From Anastatus disparis (taxonomy: Eukaryota > Arthropoda > Insecta > Hymenoptera > Eupelmidae): a stretch of DNA of 64,000 nt. The notes under the pieces were generated by a model that was not told the origin of the DNA, made no database searches, and worked only from the letters and a program-made list of their open reading frames with translations. The stretch covers positions 186,001 through 250,000 of the forward strand of contig JAFFSR010000396.1 of NCBI GenBank assembly GCA_017163975.1. The letters are read 5' to 3'. The translations under genes were made by a program, and so were the position numbers. This document shows, piece after piece, positions 21,674-32,545 of the stretch; positions within the stretch are counted from its first letter, which is position 1, and each line of letters opens with the position of its first letter.

Positions 21674-21957
21674 TGTTAGAATATAAGTGCGCCCATGTAA
21701 TGTTTGTATATGTGTATAATATAAAGCATCTTGGTTTCCCCTCGTCTCCTTGTCTCCAAACTTGACCATAGTCGTGCCTTTGTCTTAGCTTTAGTATTTA
21801 GTCTTTGCTGTGCGCTTTATTAGAAAGCTTTCCCTTTTTCTTAAGGAGTGTTAACGATTGTTCTCACATATAAAGAGTGTTCATATAATTTCACAAATAT
21901 TAAAGAGTGTTACAATTCTAACTTGTTGTTGTATTTTATTAAACCATATCACCAACA
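21674..21957 (+). repeat. copia 3' LTR
   Basis: Same ends and same three AAAGAGTGTT-type words as the 5' LTR (one changed to AAGGAGTGTT). It lacks the CACCCATG insertion near its start. Followed by ATATC. Confidence 0.95.
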
Positions 21958-22119
21958 ATATCAAATTTTTCATATGTATAGATATACAAACAATGTTAAA
22001 GTGTTACCCAGGCTTTCGGACGAAGAATTTAACCCAGAAGAATCCTTCTATAAGCGTCTATCTTCTTTAATTTAACTGTGTTGTGAAATGTTTCAGAAAC
22101 ATTATAATAAGCTTTTTAA

Positions 22120-22560
22120 GGCGTTATTGGAAATTTTAGACAAAATCTTGTAAAAATTCTTATAAACAATGATTTAAGGCGCACTATAAATGGACATAAA
22201 GACAATTTTAAAAACTTTACAACTAATGTTTCAAGGTGATTTTTTAAAACTTTTCAAGAAATGTTTTTAAAATGTTAATAAAAGAATAAAATAGATGTTA
22301 CTAAAATTTAAAAACCTTATACAGAATGTTACTATAATATTTTTAAAAAGTTTTTGGAAATATTAAAAAAAAAATCTTGTAAAAATTTTTTCAAATATTA
22401 ATTTTATAGGCTTATTATAAGCGGATATTGGAACATTTCAAAAAAACTTTCCAGTTAATGTTTTTACGATGATTTTTTTAAAGATTTAAAGTAATGTGTT
22501 TGCAATGTTTATGAGAGGATAAAATGGAGATTTTCATAACTCTGCTAGAACAGAATGTCA
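22120..22560 (+). repeat. Two ~230-bp degenerate tandem units
   Basis: AATCTTGTAAAAATT occurs at about 22144 and 22373 with the same downstream order (TTATAA.C.GA, ACATAAAGACA/ACATTTCAAAA, AATGTTT..., AATGTTTA.GAG/AGAATAAAATGGA). This indicates an old tandem duplication. Confidence 0.6.
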
Positions 22561-22575
22561 TAAAGACGTCATTAA

Positions 22576-23810
22576 GAGGAGGTCACGTATCTCTGTCCTT
22601 TTCTAATCAAAAAATTGAGTTTTTTACAGAAACTAATAACTTTAGCAAAAAATGAAGAGAAAGCCGCATCTTGTATCAAAAAAGCAATATTTTCTTTGAT
22701 AAGAAAGAATTAATTTCATTGCTTTGTTTTCAAGAAAACCTTGAAAAACTTAAATCATAGAGGTTAGGGTGGAAAATTTGGTTTTTCAAGGTTTTCTTGA
22801 GAACGAAGCAATAAAATTAATTTTTTCTTATCAAAGAAAACATTGCTTTTTTCGATAAAAGGTGCGGCTTTCTCTTCATTTTTTGCTTAAGTTATTAGTT
22901 TTTTTAAAAATAGTATATTATGCGCCAAGAGGAAAAATTATACGGTTCGCTCCAGCATATAGTTGTCGCCTGAGCGTAGCGAGGGCGATACTTACGCGGG
23001 GGCGAGGAGCATACTTTTTCCTCCAGCGCAATATACATTTTTTACACATCCCTAGCCTAAAGTTCGTTTAAAAAATAATAAAAATACGTATATTCATGTG
23101 GTAATAGATTTTTTACAAAATACATATTTGTTCAACATAAATACATTTTTCAGGATTATTTTGATTACAAAATATATATTTATTTCTATAAATATATTTT
23201 TCAATTTAACGTTAAACGTTATTCGTGATATTTATTATCTGTTTTGTTACTACAATTATTTATTATTAAATTAAGAATTTCACAATTAGAAAATGATACG
23301 CATGTTTTTTGTTCATTTGAACTATCATTATTATTTTCAATGCTTATTTTTCTCTTCTTAGAGTTTTGTTATTCAAAACTAGTTTTGTAAATTTCATTTA
23401 GGAAGAGATTAAGTCGAAATGTAATTGCGTTATTGACGCAATTTCAACTCAATCTAGATTCACTCACAAGTTTTTTGAAATTGTAGCTAAACTATATTAA
23501 TTATTGAATGTAATTAATATTTATTGATGAGACACAACTTTTAATAAAAATATTCTAAGTATGTTGTAAAAATGCTAACGCAAACTCTTCGAACTACGTA
23601 TCTCTAACAGTTTACATCGTTCACAAGAGTATAGTTGCTTACACATGAGAATCATGGAATATGAAACGCGCATGCGCATGCTTATAAAACCGACGACTGA
23701 ACGCAGTACTTTTTCCTCTGTTCAGAGGGAAAGAAGTACGAACTTTAGGTTGGGGGATGTGAAAAAACCATTTCTTTGATTAGAAAAGGACAGAGATACG
23801 CGACCTCCTC
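22576..23810. mobile_element. GAGGAGGTCACG foldback MITE split by a nested insertion
   Basis: Left end GAGGAGGTCACGTATC at 22576 and right end ending CGACCTCCTC at 23810 are flanked by TTAA (22572-22575, 23811-23814). The hairpin matches 8706-9087 until about 22908, where foreign DNA begins. The MITE arm resumes at about 23766 with ACCATTTCTTTGATTAGAAA. Confidence 0.9.
22909..23766. mobile_element. Nested composite insertion inside the MITE
   Basis: Two inverted-repeat modules lie side by side. Module one (about 22912-23037) has ends GTATATTATGCGCC and GCGCAATATAC around a GC-rich hairpin. Module two (about 23036-23766) has ends ACACATCCCTAGCCTAAAGT and CTTTAGGTTGGGGGATGTG. AGGAAAAAGTA-like words recur in both. 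No ORF; superfamily unknown. Confidence 0.65.
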
Positions 23811-23814
23811 TTAA

Positions 23815-25331
23815 GATGTTTTAAAAATCACGAGAAAACGTATATTTTAAATGTTTAAAATGACATTTGAAAAACGTTTTTTAAACGTTATATTCGCAGC
23901 TGTATTTTTCCCAGAAAAGTTTACAGATAGCTATAGAGACGTATTAAAGACTCTAAAAAAACTTGCGCCACGAGTGATGGACGTTATTCATACGAGACTT
24001 TTTTAAAACGTCTTTTAAACGTCTTTAAAACGTCCCTAAATATGTGCAGAAAAATTTTAATAGATAAGATTACTTTTATTCATATATTACATAGTAAATG
24101 ATACATTTAATAATTAAAAAAGAAATATAAAAAAGTATAGGGATATTTTTATTTACCTGATTGAATCTGGAATGATTTCAGTATCCATAATTAATTGGCC
24201 GATTAACAACATAAACATTTAATTCATGCAGTAATTTTCATAATATTTTCAACTGCTGCAACCGATATTGTCCCACATTTACAAATGCCTAATCGTTTTG
24301 AAATGGATCATTTATTTTTTGTTAAAGGAAGAGGTGATCGATGAACATTCGTTAGGAACAAGTTTATACGTCTGTTCGAATTTTTCCTTGGTTACGTAAA
24401 ACACGTGAACAAATAAATTTATCTGAAATAACATTAGTGATGCTGTGAAAACTTTTAGTGAGTGACTATATATAATAAATAAAAAAGTCGGAAAATAATA
24501 ATAAAATTAAGAAGCATAATTGTCACGTTTGTTTTATTACGTCATCTAGTAAAATAAATATCAAAATGAAAACTTTGAACTAAAAATGTAAAGGTTTGTT
24601 ACGAAGGTAAAATAAATAAAATCTATATAAATATTTATTCTACTCTATTATTTTTTTTATAAGTCAGATTTTAAAAGTGAATCCTATGATGTATTATATT
24701 ATGCATTTAACTACATTTAAAATTAAATCAACAATCAAATTTATCTGCACAGTTATATTCTGTAAAATGTATAATTTTCCCATGAATAAAACAAATTTTA
24801 AAAGGAATAAAAATGATTGTAAACAACAAGAGACATTAGAAAATTTGCTATAAAACTAGTGTTACTTTTTTATAATAAATAAGATAGTTATATTTTAAAA
24901 TTTTGAATGTATATTGGACAATTTTATGTTTGAGTCTTTAGACCTCCAAATGGTGGGGGCCTACAAGCTGAAGCCTACTCTGCCACATTTCTCTCATATT
25001 CCGCATCTTGCCATGAAACATTTCAGAAGTATTTTAGAAATATTTCATGTTTTGTGGGTTTTCATAAACATTGTTTTCATCATTTTTTTTAACTTATAAG
25101 AAAACTGTGGAACTCTGTTGAAAAAATTCATATGAATTTTTATATGAATTTTCATTGTATGAAAATTTATATTAATTTTTTCACGGAAAAAGCTAAATAC
25201 CATTAAAATCAATACTACACGTAATATTTTTGTGATAAAGTGTTGAAAAAAAATGTGATAGTATAATTTTAATAAGTTCCATACTTCAAATTTTAACTAC
25301 TAATGTTGACTCAACTATATTACAAACTGAG
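23815..25331. other. AT-rich DNA, no gene seen
   Basis: A short TTTTAAACGTC-type repeat lies at 24003-24042. A 62-codon open stretch at 24914-25099 has no recognisable domain. Nothing else recognised. Confidence 0.45.
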
Positions 25332-25333
25332 TA

Positions 25334-26075
25334 CACGGAAAGAAATTTCGCCTTTGGAGATGTCGATGACTTAAGGGATAAAGACTTTTCAATACATTGT
25401 GTTAAATTTATTTGAATTTATACTTAAAAAATTACAAAATTCTACTACGGTCTATCCGAGGATAATCGTAAATCATATATTCTAAAATCCACTCGATTGA
25501 ATCGTCTATCGAATGATGATAATTCTAGAAAAGCTTGAAAACTCTTAATACGTGGCCGAGCAAAAATTAACTCCGCGCTGGACGTCTCAGACGTCGAGAT
25601 TCGAGATTCGGCTATTCACAGTGTATACATATTCTATTACTCCGAGAGTCGAGTGGCGGCGCTTCAAGAGTCTGTATATGTTTGTTGCTATTTCTACTAA
25701 CGGACAAAATATATATAAGTGTTAATTCCAAACAACTTTCTCGAATACCTGTTATTTATTTAACCGCTAACGACGGAATCACTTATTTAAAGGTATTGCA
25801 GAAATCAAAAATCTCGACTCTCGGGGTCTCAGACGCCCAGAGACAAGTTGAGGTAGCTCGGCCGTGCGCTTGCGCTATTGCGATGACTTATGAATTCCAT
25901 ATTCACGAATTTCGAGTAAGATCAAGTTCAGTTTCGTTTTGCATGTATTCGAGGATTCTTAGAGTTTATTTTATACTCTTACGAATTGAAATAATACGTT
26001 ATGAAATGTTGTTTCTTTCATGAAATCAATAGACTCTAAATATCGAGATACCCAAAAACGAAATTTCTTTCCGTG
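25334..26075. mobile_element. TA-flanked TIR element, CACGGAAAGAAATTTCG ends, 742 bp
   Basis: CACGGAAAGAAATTTCG at 25334 is the exact complement of the terminus at 26075, with TA on both sides. The interior is rich in CGAGA/TCTCG words (GACGTCGAGATTCGAGATTC, TCTCGACTCTCGGGGTCTC). An open stretch at 25682-26023 has no transposase signature. It fits a Tc1/mariner-type MITE. Confidence 0.82.
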
Positions 26076-26796
26076 TACATGAATTTCTGCTACGTAGCAC
26101 CTATTTTTTCAATACTACAACTGACATTTCATCTATCCGATACAGGAACAATATTTCGCAGAGAATATAATTATTAGTGTCTATGGGATTGATTTTCCCA
26201 TACTAGGATTAAAAGTTGATTATAAAATCATTTTTATAATATATTACCTTTTTAAATTACTAATGATTAATTTTCAATTTAACTTTCCTAGAGAAATCAC
26301 TAATAATTAGTTTTCAACTTAATTTTCCTAGAGGGCTTGTATAGAGGTGTTTTTAGTCAATTAAGAAAACCATGTGTTATTTTCACGTATTAGAAAACAC
26401 GAGAAAAAAACGTAAAATTAACATGTGTTTTTATCATGTTAAATTTGCATTTTTTTTCAAGTCTTTTTTTCACGTGTCTTTTTTATTATGTGTTTTTATC
26501 ACGTATTTTGCGTATGTTTTTCCACGTCGAATTTGGCGAGAAAAAATACTTATTAAAAAAAAAACGTAAGAACCCGATTACAAATATTCAGTTGGACTTC
26601 CATCTAAATCATTGTTACACGCACGGAAAAACTTTTGCATATAAAATTCGCTTAAATGTTGTATGTGAATTCAATTTGATTAGTACTGAAATAATTTTAA
26701 TATTCTTCTTGAAAGAAGATTAGACTCAAATTGAGATGATATTTCCCTCAGCAGAAATGAAATTGGGAACCAGTCTTATATGCGCTCGATACACTC
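26076..26796. other. AT-rich DNA with inverted dispersed repeat copy
   Basis: 26363-26560 is the reverse-complement partner of 13162-13345 (many CACGTGT/ACGTG words). The rest shows no recognisable structure. Two overlapping plus-strand open stretches in this copy are composition artefacts. Confidence 0.6.
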
Positions 26797-27356
26797 TCAA
26801 GTATGTGCGTTAACTAAGTTCGAAACATAATGAGTAGTTTTTATATCTAGAGTTAATCGAATTTCAGCTTCTCGAACTGTAAAAGCTAAAAAAAATAACT
26901 GAAAAGAGTTTGACATCGGACTTGTTATATTTTTAGTTACTAAATCGAGGATTAATTCAGAACTAAATAAACTGTTTGTGAATATATCACAAATTTTGTA
27001 TTTAATTTTCGCTTTGAAGAATTCGAAATTGATTTTAGTGCGTGTATAATCAACAAACATTTTCATTGCTGAGTTATTTTCATCTTCAAGATCATTGATG
27101 TAAACATATCATCTATTTAGATTATAAAACATTTGCAAGTATGTACGTGATCTATATACGGAACAAATAAACCACCGTCATATTCAGACTTGATTGGGTT
27201 TTTGCTTCAACTAAAAATGAAAAAGTTTAATTAAATAATTGAACAACGTTTATCATCAAACTTGTCTAAAAATTTTAAAATCTAAATAACAAAAATTATT
27301 ATTATTACTGTAGAACTACAATTTTTTAGAAAAACAAACATTATTAAAATAAATTA
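26797..27356. repeat. Two ~336-bp units at the outer end of the left arm
   Basis: AAGTATGT.CGT..ACTA/ATCTA... followed by TTGATTGGGTTTTTGCTTCAA or TTAATCGAATTTCAGCTTCT starts near 26799 and 27135. The mirrored pair in the right arm starts near 38980 and 39315. The 89-codon minus-strand open stretch here is not supported by the right-arm copy. Confidence 0.7.
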
Positions 27357-28699
27357 CATTCGGCAAAAAAAAAGCGCGCCACTTTTTTTGGCCTAAAAAA
27401 TGATGATTTTCAAATGATCATATGTCCGCCAAAAATAGGCTAATCAAAGAAATCCAAAAATGGAAAATGAAGGGCTCGGCTTATTCGGTCGGCAATATAA
27501 ATCCGTTGGCAATATTTGGTTATGTCTTCTTGCGCATGCGCTAAGTCAAGAAAAGTGGGGAGTTATTGTTCAATCTAAAATGTGCCATCTTTGAGCGATG
27601 CTACCAATTTTAGATAGATCAAACTAATGATTCTGATTATGGGATCTGAAAATTTAGGTTTTTTTGAGCAATTTCATTTTTTGGAGTATATTGTTTCGAG
27701 CATCCGGTGCAGAACTACGAGCATATGAAAACGGCACGTTTTTTTTTGTTTTTTAGCGGGATTTCTAGGTTTATGGTTAAAAAAAACAATATAAGGTCAA
27801 ATAAAAAATCAACCTTCAGGAAATTAAAATTACTTAATGCTTACATTTTCAGAACAATCCAGGATCTGTTTTATCTCATCACGTGTGACTCTTGGACTTT
27901 AAAGGTCAAATGCAGATATGACCTTCAATAAATGGGAAAAAATTAATTATTACGTTTTTTGAGTAGCTATGATCTTTTGAGTTTTTGGATATTTGCAAAA
28001 AGGGTTTTTCAGATTTTATTTCTGGATGTGATTTACGTGTTGCTTGGAACAAACATATCCATAGTTTTCGAAAAGTAACTATGTTCACATAGTTTTGATT
28101 TTGCTTTCTATAATTTAATAACGAGTTTGCCACCGAAATTGGCGTTACGCAACGTTTTCCACAGAAAGGTTATTCGATCGGGCTTTGCACGTCATGTTGG
28201 TCCTGAAAAAAACCGTTAATGTATGTGTTTCATTCATTTTAATTTTTTCAAGGTTGATTTTTTATTCGACTTTATATTGGTTTTTTTCTCAAATTATAAT
28301 CTAGAAATCTCGCCGAAAAATTTAAAAAAAACGCGCCATTTTCATTTGCTCGTAGTTTTGCACCTAATGCTCAAAGCGATATAGTCCAAAAAAAGAAATT
28401 GCTTAAAAAAACCTAAATTTTTAGATCCCGTGATCAGAATTATTCGTTCTATCCAAAGTTGGTAACATCGTGCAAAAATGGCATTTTTTAGATTGAAAAA
28501 TAACTCCCCACTTTTTCGACTTAACGCATACGCAAAAAGAAATAATAAAATATTCCCAACGGGGTTTGAAAGAGGAAGCCAAAACCTTTATTTTACATTT
28601 AGGATTCCTTTGATTAGCCTATTTTTGGCAGAGATATGAACATTTGAGAATCGTCATTTTTTAGATAAAAAAAAGTGGCACGTTTTTTTTTGCTGAGTG
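27357..28699. mobile_element. TA-flanked element with ~480-bp inverted repeats
   Basis: CATTCGGCAAAAAAAAAGCG at 27357 mirrors the end ...TTTTTTTTTGCTGAGTG at 28699. The TIRs can be followed inward to about 27850 and 28240, leaving a ~390-bp centre. TA is on both sides (27355-27356, 28700-28701). The right arm of the giant inverted repeat keeps the empty site, with one TA, near 38855-38870. No transposase is visible. Confidence 0.88.
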
Positions 28700-28769
28700 T
28701 ATATACGACATTTAAAATTTAAAAATTATTGATAACTAATTTTAATCTTAAAATCTCATTAATTTAAAT

Positions 28770-28895
28770 AACCGGGGAGGGGGCAGATGAGCATGTATTA
28801 TATTATGCCAAACTTTGCTCGTAGCAGTTTTAGTCTAGTGCGCAGAATACGCGTCTTTCCTTTTGAGTGCGCGGGTTCAACTCTCAGTCAGGACC
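28770..28895 (+). ncRNA. tRNA-like module (SINE-head-like), copy 1
   Basis: Contains A-box-like TAGTCTAGTGC and B-box-like GGGTTCAACTC at about tRNA spacing, ending TCAGGACCA followed by A- and T-rich sequence. A second copy in opposite orientation lies at 38637-38762, in the mirrored place of the giant inverted repeat. No standard acceptor stem pairs with TCAGGAC, so a functional tRNA is unlikely. It is more likely a Pol III SINE-type module or tRNA relic. Confidence 0.5.
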
Positions 28896-29405
28896 AATGT
28901 AAAAAAAATTTTTTTATTGTTTTCATATTTTTTATTCTTTTTTTTTATTTATACTTTTTATATTTTATATTTTTTTAATGATATTAAGATTAATTTTTAT
29001 GAGTATATGATCTTTTTTTGAATAAAAAGTTTTTTGAAATAAATTATTTTTATACGTAGCAATTGAAAATAATTATAAATATACAATAGTCATGATCATT
29101 TTATAATACTTTAATTTAATTTATTGATAATATATTTCATAAAATTTACATAATAAATAAATTAAATTACTCTATTTATTTATTTATATTATACTTTATT
29201 TTATGTTAATATATACTAGGGGGGATTCCCCCTGCTCGCTCCGTTCGCCAACCCACACCATTTACCGTCAATACACACATTTTAAAGTAAATAGAAGAGT
29301 AGGAAATAATGAATCTAAATTTTATATTTGCGAATGTGAAAAAAGTTTAATAGATAACATCGATACATAAAAATATAAGATATGAAGTTATAGAATTAGA
29401 ATTAA
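28896..29405. other. AT-rich part of left arm
   Basis: Mostly T/A-rich. A short perfect hairpin AGGGGGGATTCCCCCT lies at 29218-29233, followed by GCTCGCTCCGTTCGCC. The mirrored right-arm place is the G-rich tract at 38178-38345. Confidence 0.55.
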
Positions 29406-29787
29406 GAGGAGGTCACGTATCTCTGTCCTTTTCTAATCAAAGAAATGATTTTTTCAAAAAAACTAATAACTTTATCAAAAAATGAAGAGAAAGCCGCATC
29501 TTGTATTAAAAAAAGCAATATTTTCTTTGATAAGAAAAAATTAAATTTATTGCTTCGTTCTTAAGAAAACCTTGAAAAACTTAAATCATAGAGGTTAGGG
29601 TGGACAATTTTGTTTTTCAAGGTTTTCTTGAGAACGAAGCAATAAAATTAATTTTTTCTTATGAAAGAAAATATTGCTTTTTTTAATACAAGATGCGGCT
29701 TTCTCTTAATTTTTTGCTAAAGTTATTAGTTTCTGTAAAAAACTCAATTCTTTAATTAGAAAAAGACAGAGATACGTGACCTCCTCT
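29406..29787. mobile_element. Foldback MITE, 382 bp, GAGGAGGTCACG family
   Basis: Same length and structure as 8706-9087, flanked by TTAA (29402-29405, 29788-29791). It sits in the left arm of the giant inverted repeat, so it was inserted after the arms formed or was lost from the other arm. Confidence 0.93.
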
Positions 29788-29993
29788 TAATAAAAAAAAG
29801 ATGGTTTGACGCGACATTGAAAAGTTCACAATGAATCAAACTTATATATTTTTGTAATAAATTAAAAATAGAATTGTGAATAACAATAAAATTTCAAGTT
29901 ATGATTGTATATAATAATATTTAATAATAATTGTTAGCGAATAATAAAAAATAGAATATTAGAATAATAGAAAATTATGATTATAAATATATA

Positions 29994-30090
29994 TTTTTTT
30001 GACACTCCGTGCGAGAAGCTCGATTTCACGCACGCTGTACAAAGTGACACGTGCGAAAATGGAGCTTCTCACATGTCGTGTCAAAAAATA
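29994..30090. mobile_element. Hairpin element, TTTTTTTGACACTCC ends
   Basis: TTTTTTTGACACTCCGTGCGAGAAGCTC is mirrored by GAGCTTCTCACATGTCGTGTCAAAAAA within 97 bp (about 80% paired). GC-rich island in AT-rich DNA; a small foldback MITE is the simplest reading. Confidence 0.6.
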
Positions 30091-30103
30091 GTGTTCGATA
30101 CTC

Positions 30104-30213
30104 GTGCGAGAAAGTGATTTCTTACTCGTGTGACCTTTTCACCCTCGCTTCGCTCGGGCGCAAACCGCCACACGAGTAAAAAATCACTTTATCGCACTAG
30201 TACCGAAATATAC
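30104..30213. mobile_element. Hairpin element, TACTCGTGCGAGAAAGTGAT ends
   Basis: TACTCGTGCGAGAAAGTGAT and ACTCGTGTG are mirrored by CACACGAGT and ATCACTTTATCGCACTAGTA around a GC-rich loop (CCTCGCTTCGCTCGGGCGC). It is adjacent to, and shares words with, the preceding hairpin. Confidence 0.6.
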
Positions 30214-30329
30214 TATTATCTTCTTATGTCCTAAATTTTATACATATGGAGAAGATGCAAAGAAAACGCTCCCTCTCTGCATTTTTTATTTTTGGGCTTG
30301 AGACCAACATATATAAATATATGGCTGCA

Positions 30330-30790
30330 TTCAGAGTGTTTTTTTTATTGTAGCTGAAAGAAGCTTACATTTTTATTTTTTACTGTCGCTAAAGAAGCGT
30401 ACACTTTTTTTTCATTGTCGCTAAAAAAGCTTACAAATTTATTTATTATTGTCGCTGAAGCATACAGATCTATTGTTTGTTGTCGCTAAAAGGAGCTTAC
30501 AAATTAATTTGTTATTATTACTGAAATGATTTTATAGACTTATTTTTTACCATCGCTAATAGAAGCTTACGAATTTATATTTCATTGTAGTTATAAAAAG
30601 CTACCATATTTATTTTTCATTGTCGCTAATGAAGCTTGTACAGTTGCTTTGTATTTTTACTTAAAAAAGTTTGAATAATTTTAAATATTTATTTATGTCG
30701 CTAAATTTCATTGTCGCTAAAAGAAGCTTAAAAATTTATGTTTTATTACAAGCTTACATATTTATTTTTCATTGTTAAAAATAACTTATA
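30330..30790 (+). repeat. ~50-bp minisatellite TTGTCGCTAAAAGAAGCTTAC, left arm
   Basis: About nine degenerate units of TTATTGTCGCTAAAAGAAGCTTACAAATTTATTTT. The same unit in opposite orientation forms the array at 35975-36290, which defines the inner end of the giant inverted repeat arms. Confidence 0.8.
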
Positions 30791-31116
30791 AATTAATTTT
30801 TTTTGTAGTAAATCAATATTATTTTATATTTTGTATTTTAATTATCATCAATTCGTTTTTCTGTAACCTTGAAAAATAATAATTTTATATTGAGAATATT
30901 GTATTTATTAATGTAATGAAATAAAAATATTAAATTATTTAATTAACTTTATTTAAAATTATTTCATTTGCTAATATAAGTTCTTCTAACTCCATGTTTT
31001 TATCATTTAATACTTTAATAAATTCCAATCTTTTCACTTTTAATATATATGTAGTATCTATAAAATTTTTAAATATATATATATATATATATATATATAC
31101 ATGAATATTTTCATAA
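30791..31116. other. AT-rich DNA with (TA)n microsatellite
   Basis: A TA run lies at about 31074-31100. No gene recognised before the decayed ORF cluster on the minus strand. Confidence 0.6.
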
Positions 31117-32020
31117 GTGTATATGCATATAATATCTTATTATAATTGTTTCTACTATTTTATTCTATTTCTCCAATTATTTCTAGTTTTGTTCCTCTTA
31201 CTCAATTCACATATTCATTTTCTAATTTATTTAATAAAACGTCTAATTTATATTGTCCATTTGCTATTGTTCCGATGTATTCTGATTCATTTTTTTAATG
31301 TTTTTGTGCAAAAGAATTTTTTAAATACCCTTGTATTTCTGAAAAATAAAAAATTATTTATATTATCATATTTTTTTCCAATAATATTTAATTACTTATT
31401 AATGTAGGTCTTAATTTTATTTCTTCGAAATTTATTTCAATTGGTTTGTTATTTTTCAATATGTTGTATTCGCCTAAATGAATAATATTCAAATAATATA
31501 TTAATGTTGAGTCATATATATTATTTCCTTTATTGTATTCTTTTGCTTTTAATACATTAATATTCTCTAATATTTTCTGAAATATTAAAAAATGTTTGAT
31601 ATTATGTTTTAATTAATTATATTGTATATTGTAGAAATTTACTTCGTTTAATTTTAGATTTTTTTTTTCAATATTTTTATCATAAATATTGCATTGAATT
31701 CTGAATCTTTTAGAATTATTTATTATGAATTTTAAAATCCTGAAATCAGTTTGTTTTTGTTTATTAACAAAAGTTTGTTCTTCGGAAATTTCTTCAATAT
31801 ATGCAACCAGAGATCTATTATACGTAATCAAAAATATTTATAACATATATTATATTTTTTATTTTTTTAATAAAGTTTTTAATACATACGCTGATTGATC
31901 TCCTATTACAATTTTAGTTTTTCAAAATTCCGTTGACGAAAACGGTCTTATTTTTTCTTTTTTTAAAATATGATCTTGGTATTTATCATCACTATTTCTT
32001 TTTAATTTGTTTTTACTCAT
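31117..32020 (-). pseudogene. Decayed multi-exon gene segment, unidentified (possibly OB-fold-like)
   Basis: On the minus strand from 32020: MSKNKLKRNSDDKYQDHILK with a stop at residue 33. A separate segment at 31831-31613 contains QTDFRILKFIINNSKRFRIQ. Then come KEYNKGNNIYDST (about 31530) and ESEYIGTIANGQYKLDVLLN (about 31230). Segments are separated by 50-70-bp stretches ending in TTTTTTAATATTTCAG and TTTTTTATTTTTCAG, with GTAAAT and GTAATT donors. This looks like exons with short insect-type introns. Alternating hydrophobic pattern and a CNIYD-like strand faintly recall OB-fold proteins; that is weak inference. Several stops show decay. Confidence 0.45.
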
Positions 32021-32235
32021 ATTAATTCTATAAATAAATTATTTAATAATTTAATAAATGTTAATGATAAATAAGTTGATTATACATTTCTTATAATGTA
32101 TTTTTTTTTTAAAAGTATTATATAAATATAGAAGTAATAAGATATTATAAATAAGATATTATTTTTATATATTTGTTGTATTAATTTTTTTAATGTTATT
32201 AATATATACTTTACAATTTTATATATTTATATGTA

Positions 32236-32540
32236 ACGTAATAAATTATCTTTTCGATGAAATCCTTTACCACAAATGTTGCAAATATTATTATAATTGC
32301 ATGACTTTGTAAGTGTCTTATTAAACGTTCATTTCTTAGATATTAATTTTTGCAAATAGAACATTCTAATTTTTCAGGTTTGTTATGTTTTTTTAAATGT
32401 CTTATATAACCTCTTTTATATTTTAATATTGTTTCACGTATATAACAAATATATATTTTTAATGAATGAAATTTCTTATTATGTTACAATAAATGGTTAT
32501 GTCTCTCAAATGATCGATTGCATTTAGTGTAAGTAAACAT
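32236..32540 (-). pseudogene. Four-finger C2H2 zinc-finger gene remnant
   Basis: Minus strand from ATG at 32540. Finger 1 is TKCNRSFERHNHLL then stop then HNKKFH, with the first Cys now Tyr and exact C-x12-H-x4-H spacing. Finger 2 is ICYIRETILKYKRGYIRHLKKH, with the second Cys now Arg. Finger 3 is ECSICKN, stop, YLRNERLIRHLQSH, with all four ligands kept. Finger 4 is in a shifted frame, ICNICGKGFHRKDNLLRY, with its first His now Tyr. All four show C-x2-C-x12-H spacing with normal linkers, which cannot be chance. Two in-frame stops and one frameshift make it a pseudogene. It lies just upstream of the exon-like cluster at 31117-32020 and could be its 5' part. Confidence 0.78.
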
Positions 32541-32545
32541 ATTCA

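Larger units (their letters stand above)
15627..21957 (+). mobile_element. Ty1/copia retrotransposon, ends complete, RT/RNase H missing
   Basis: Two LTRs (15627-15919, 293 bp; 21674-21957, 284 bp) start TGTTAGAATATAAG and end ACCAACA. Both sides carry the 5-bp duplication ATATC (15622-15626, 21958-21962). A primer-binding site follows the 5' LTR and a purine tract precedes the 3' LTR. Internal order is long leader, gag with two zinc knuckles, protease, pre-integrase zinc module, integrase, then directly the purine tract. Reverse transcriptase and RNase H are absent. Multiple stops and a frameshift make it non-autonomous. Confidence 0.93.

Noticed and set aside
24914..25099. 62-codon ORF
   Set aside because: No recognisable domain, no homologous copy in the window and weak composition; left as unassigned DNA.
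26797..27066. 89-codon minus-strand ORF as a gene
   Set aside because: The mirrored right-arm copy at 39130-39400 does not keep the frame, so it is chance within a repeat.
28770..28895. Functional tRNA gene
   Set aside because: A- and B-box-like words exist, but the acceptor stem and a clean anticodon arm cannot be paired in either copy.
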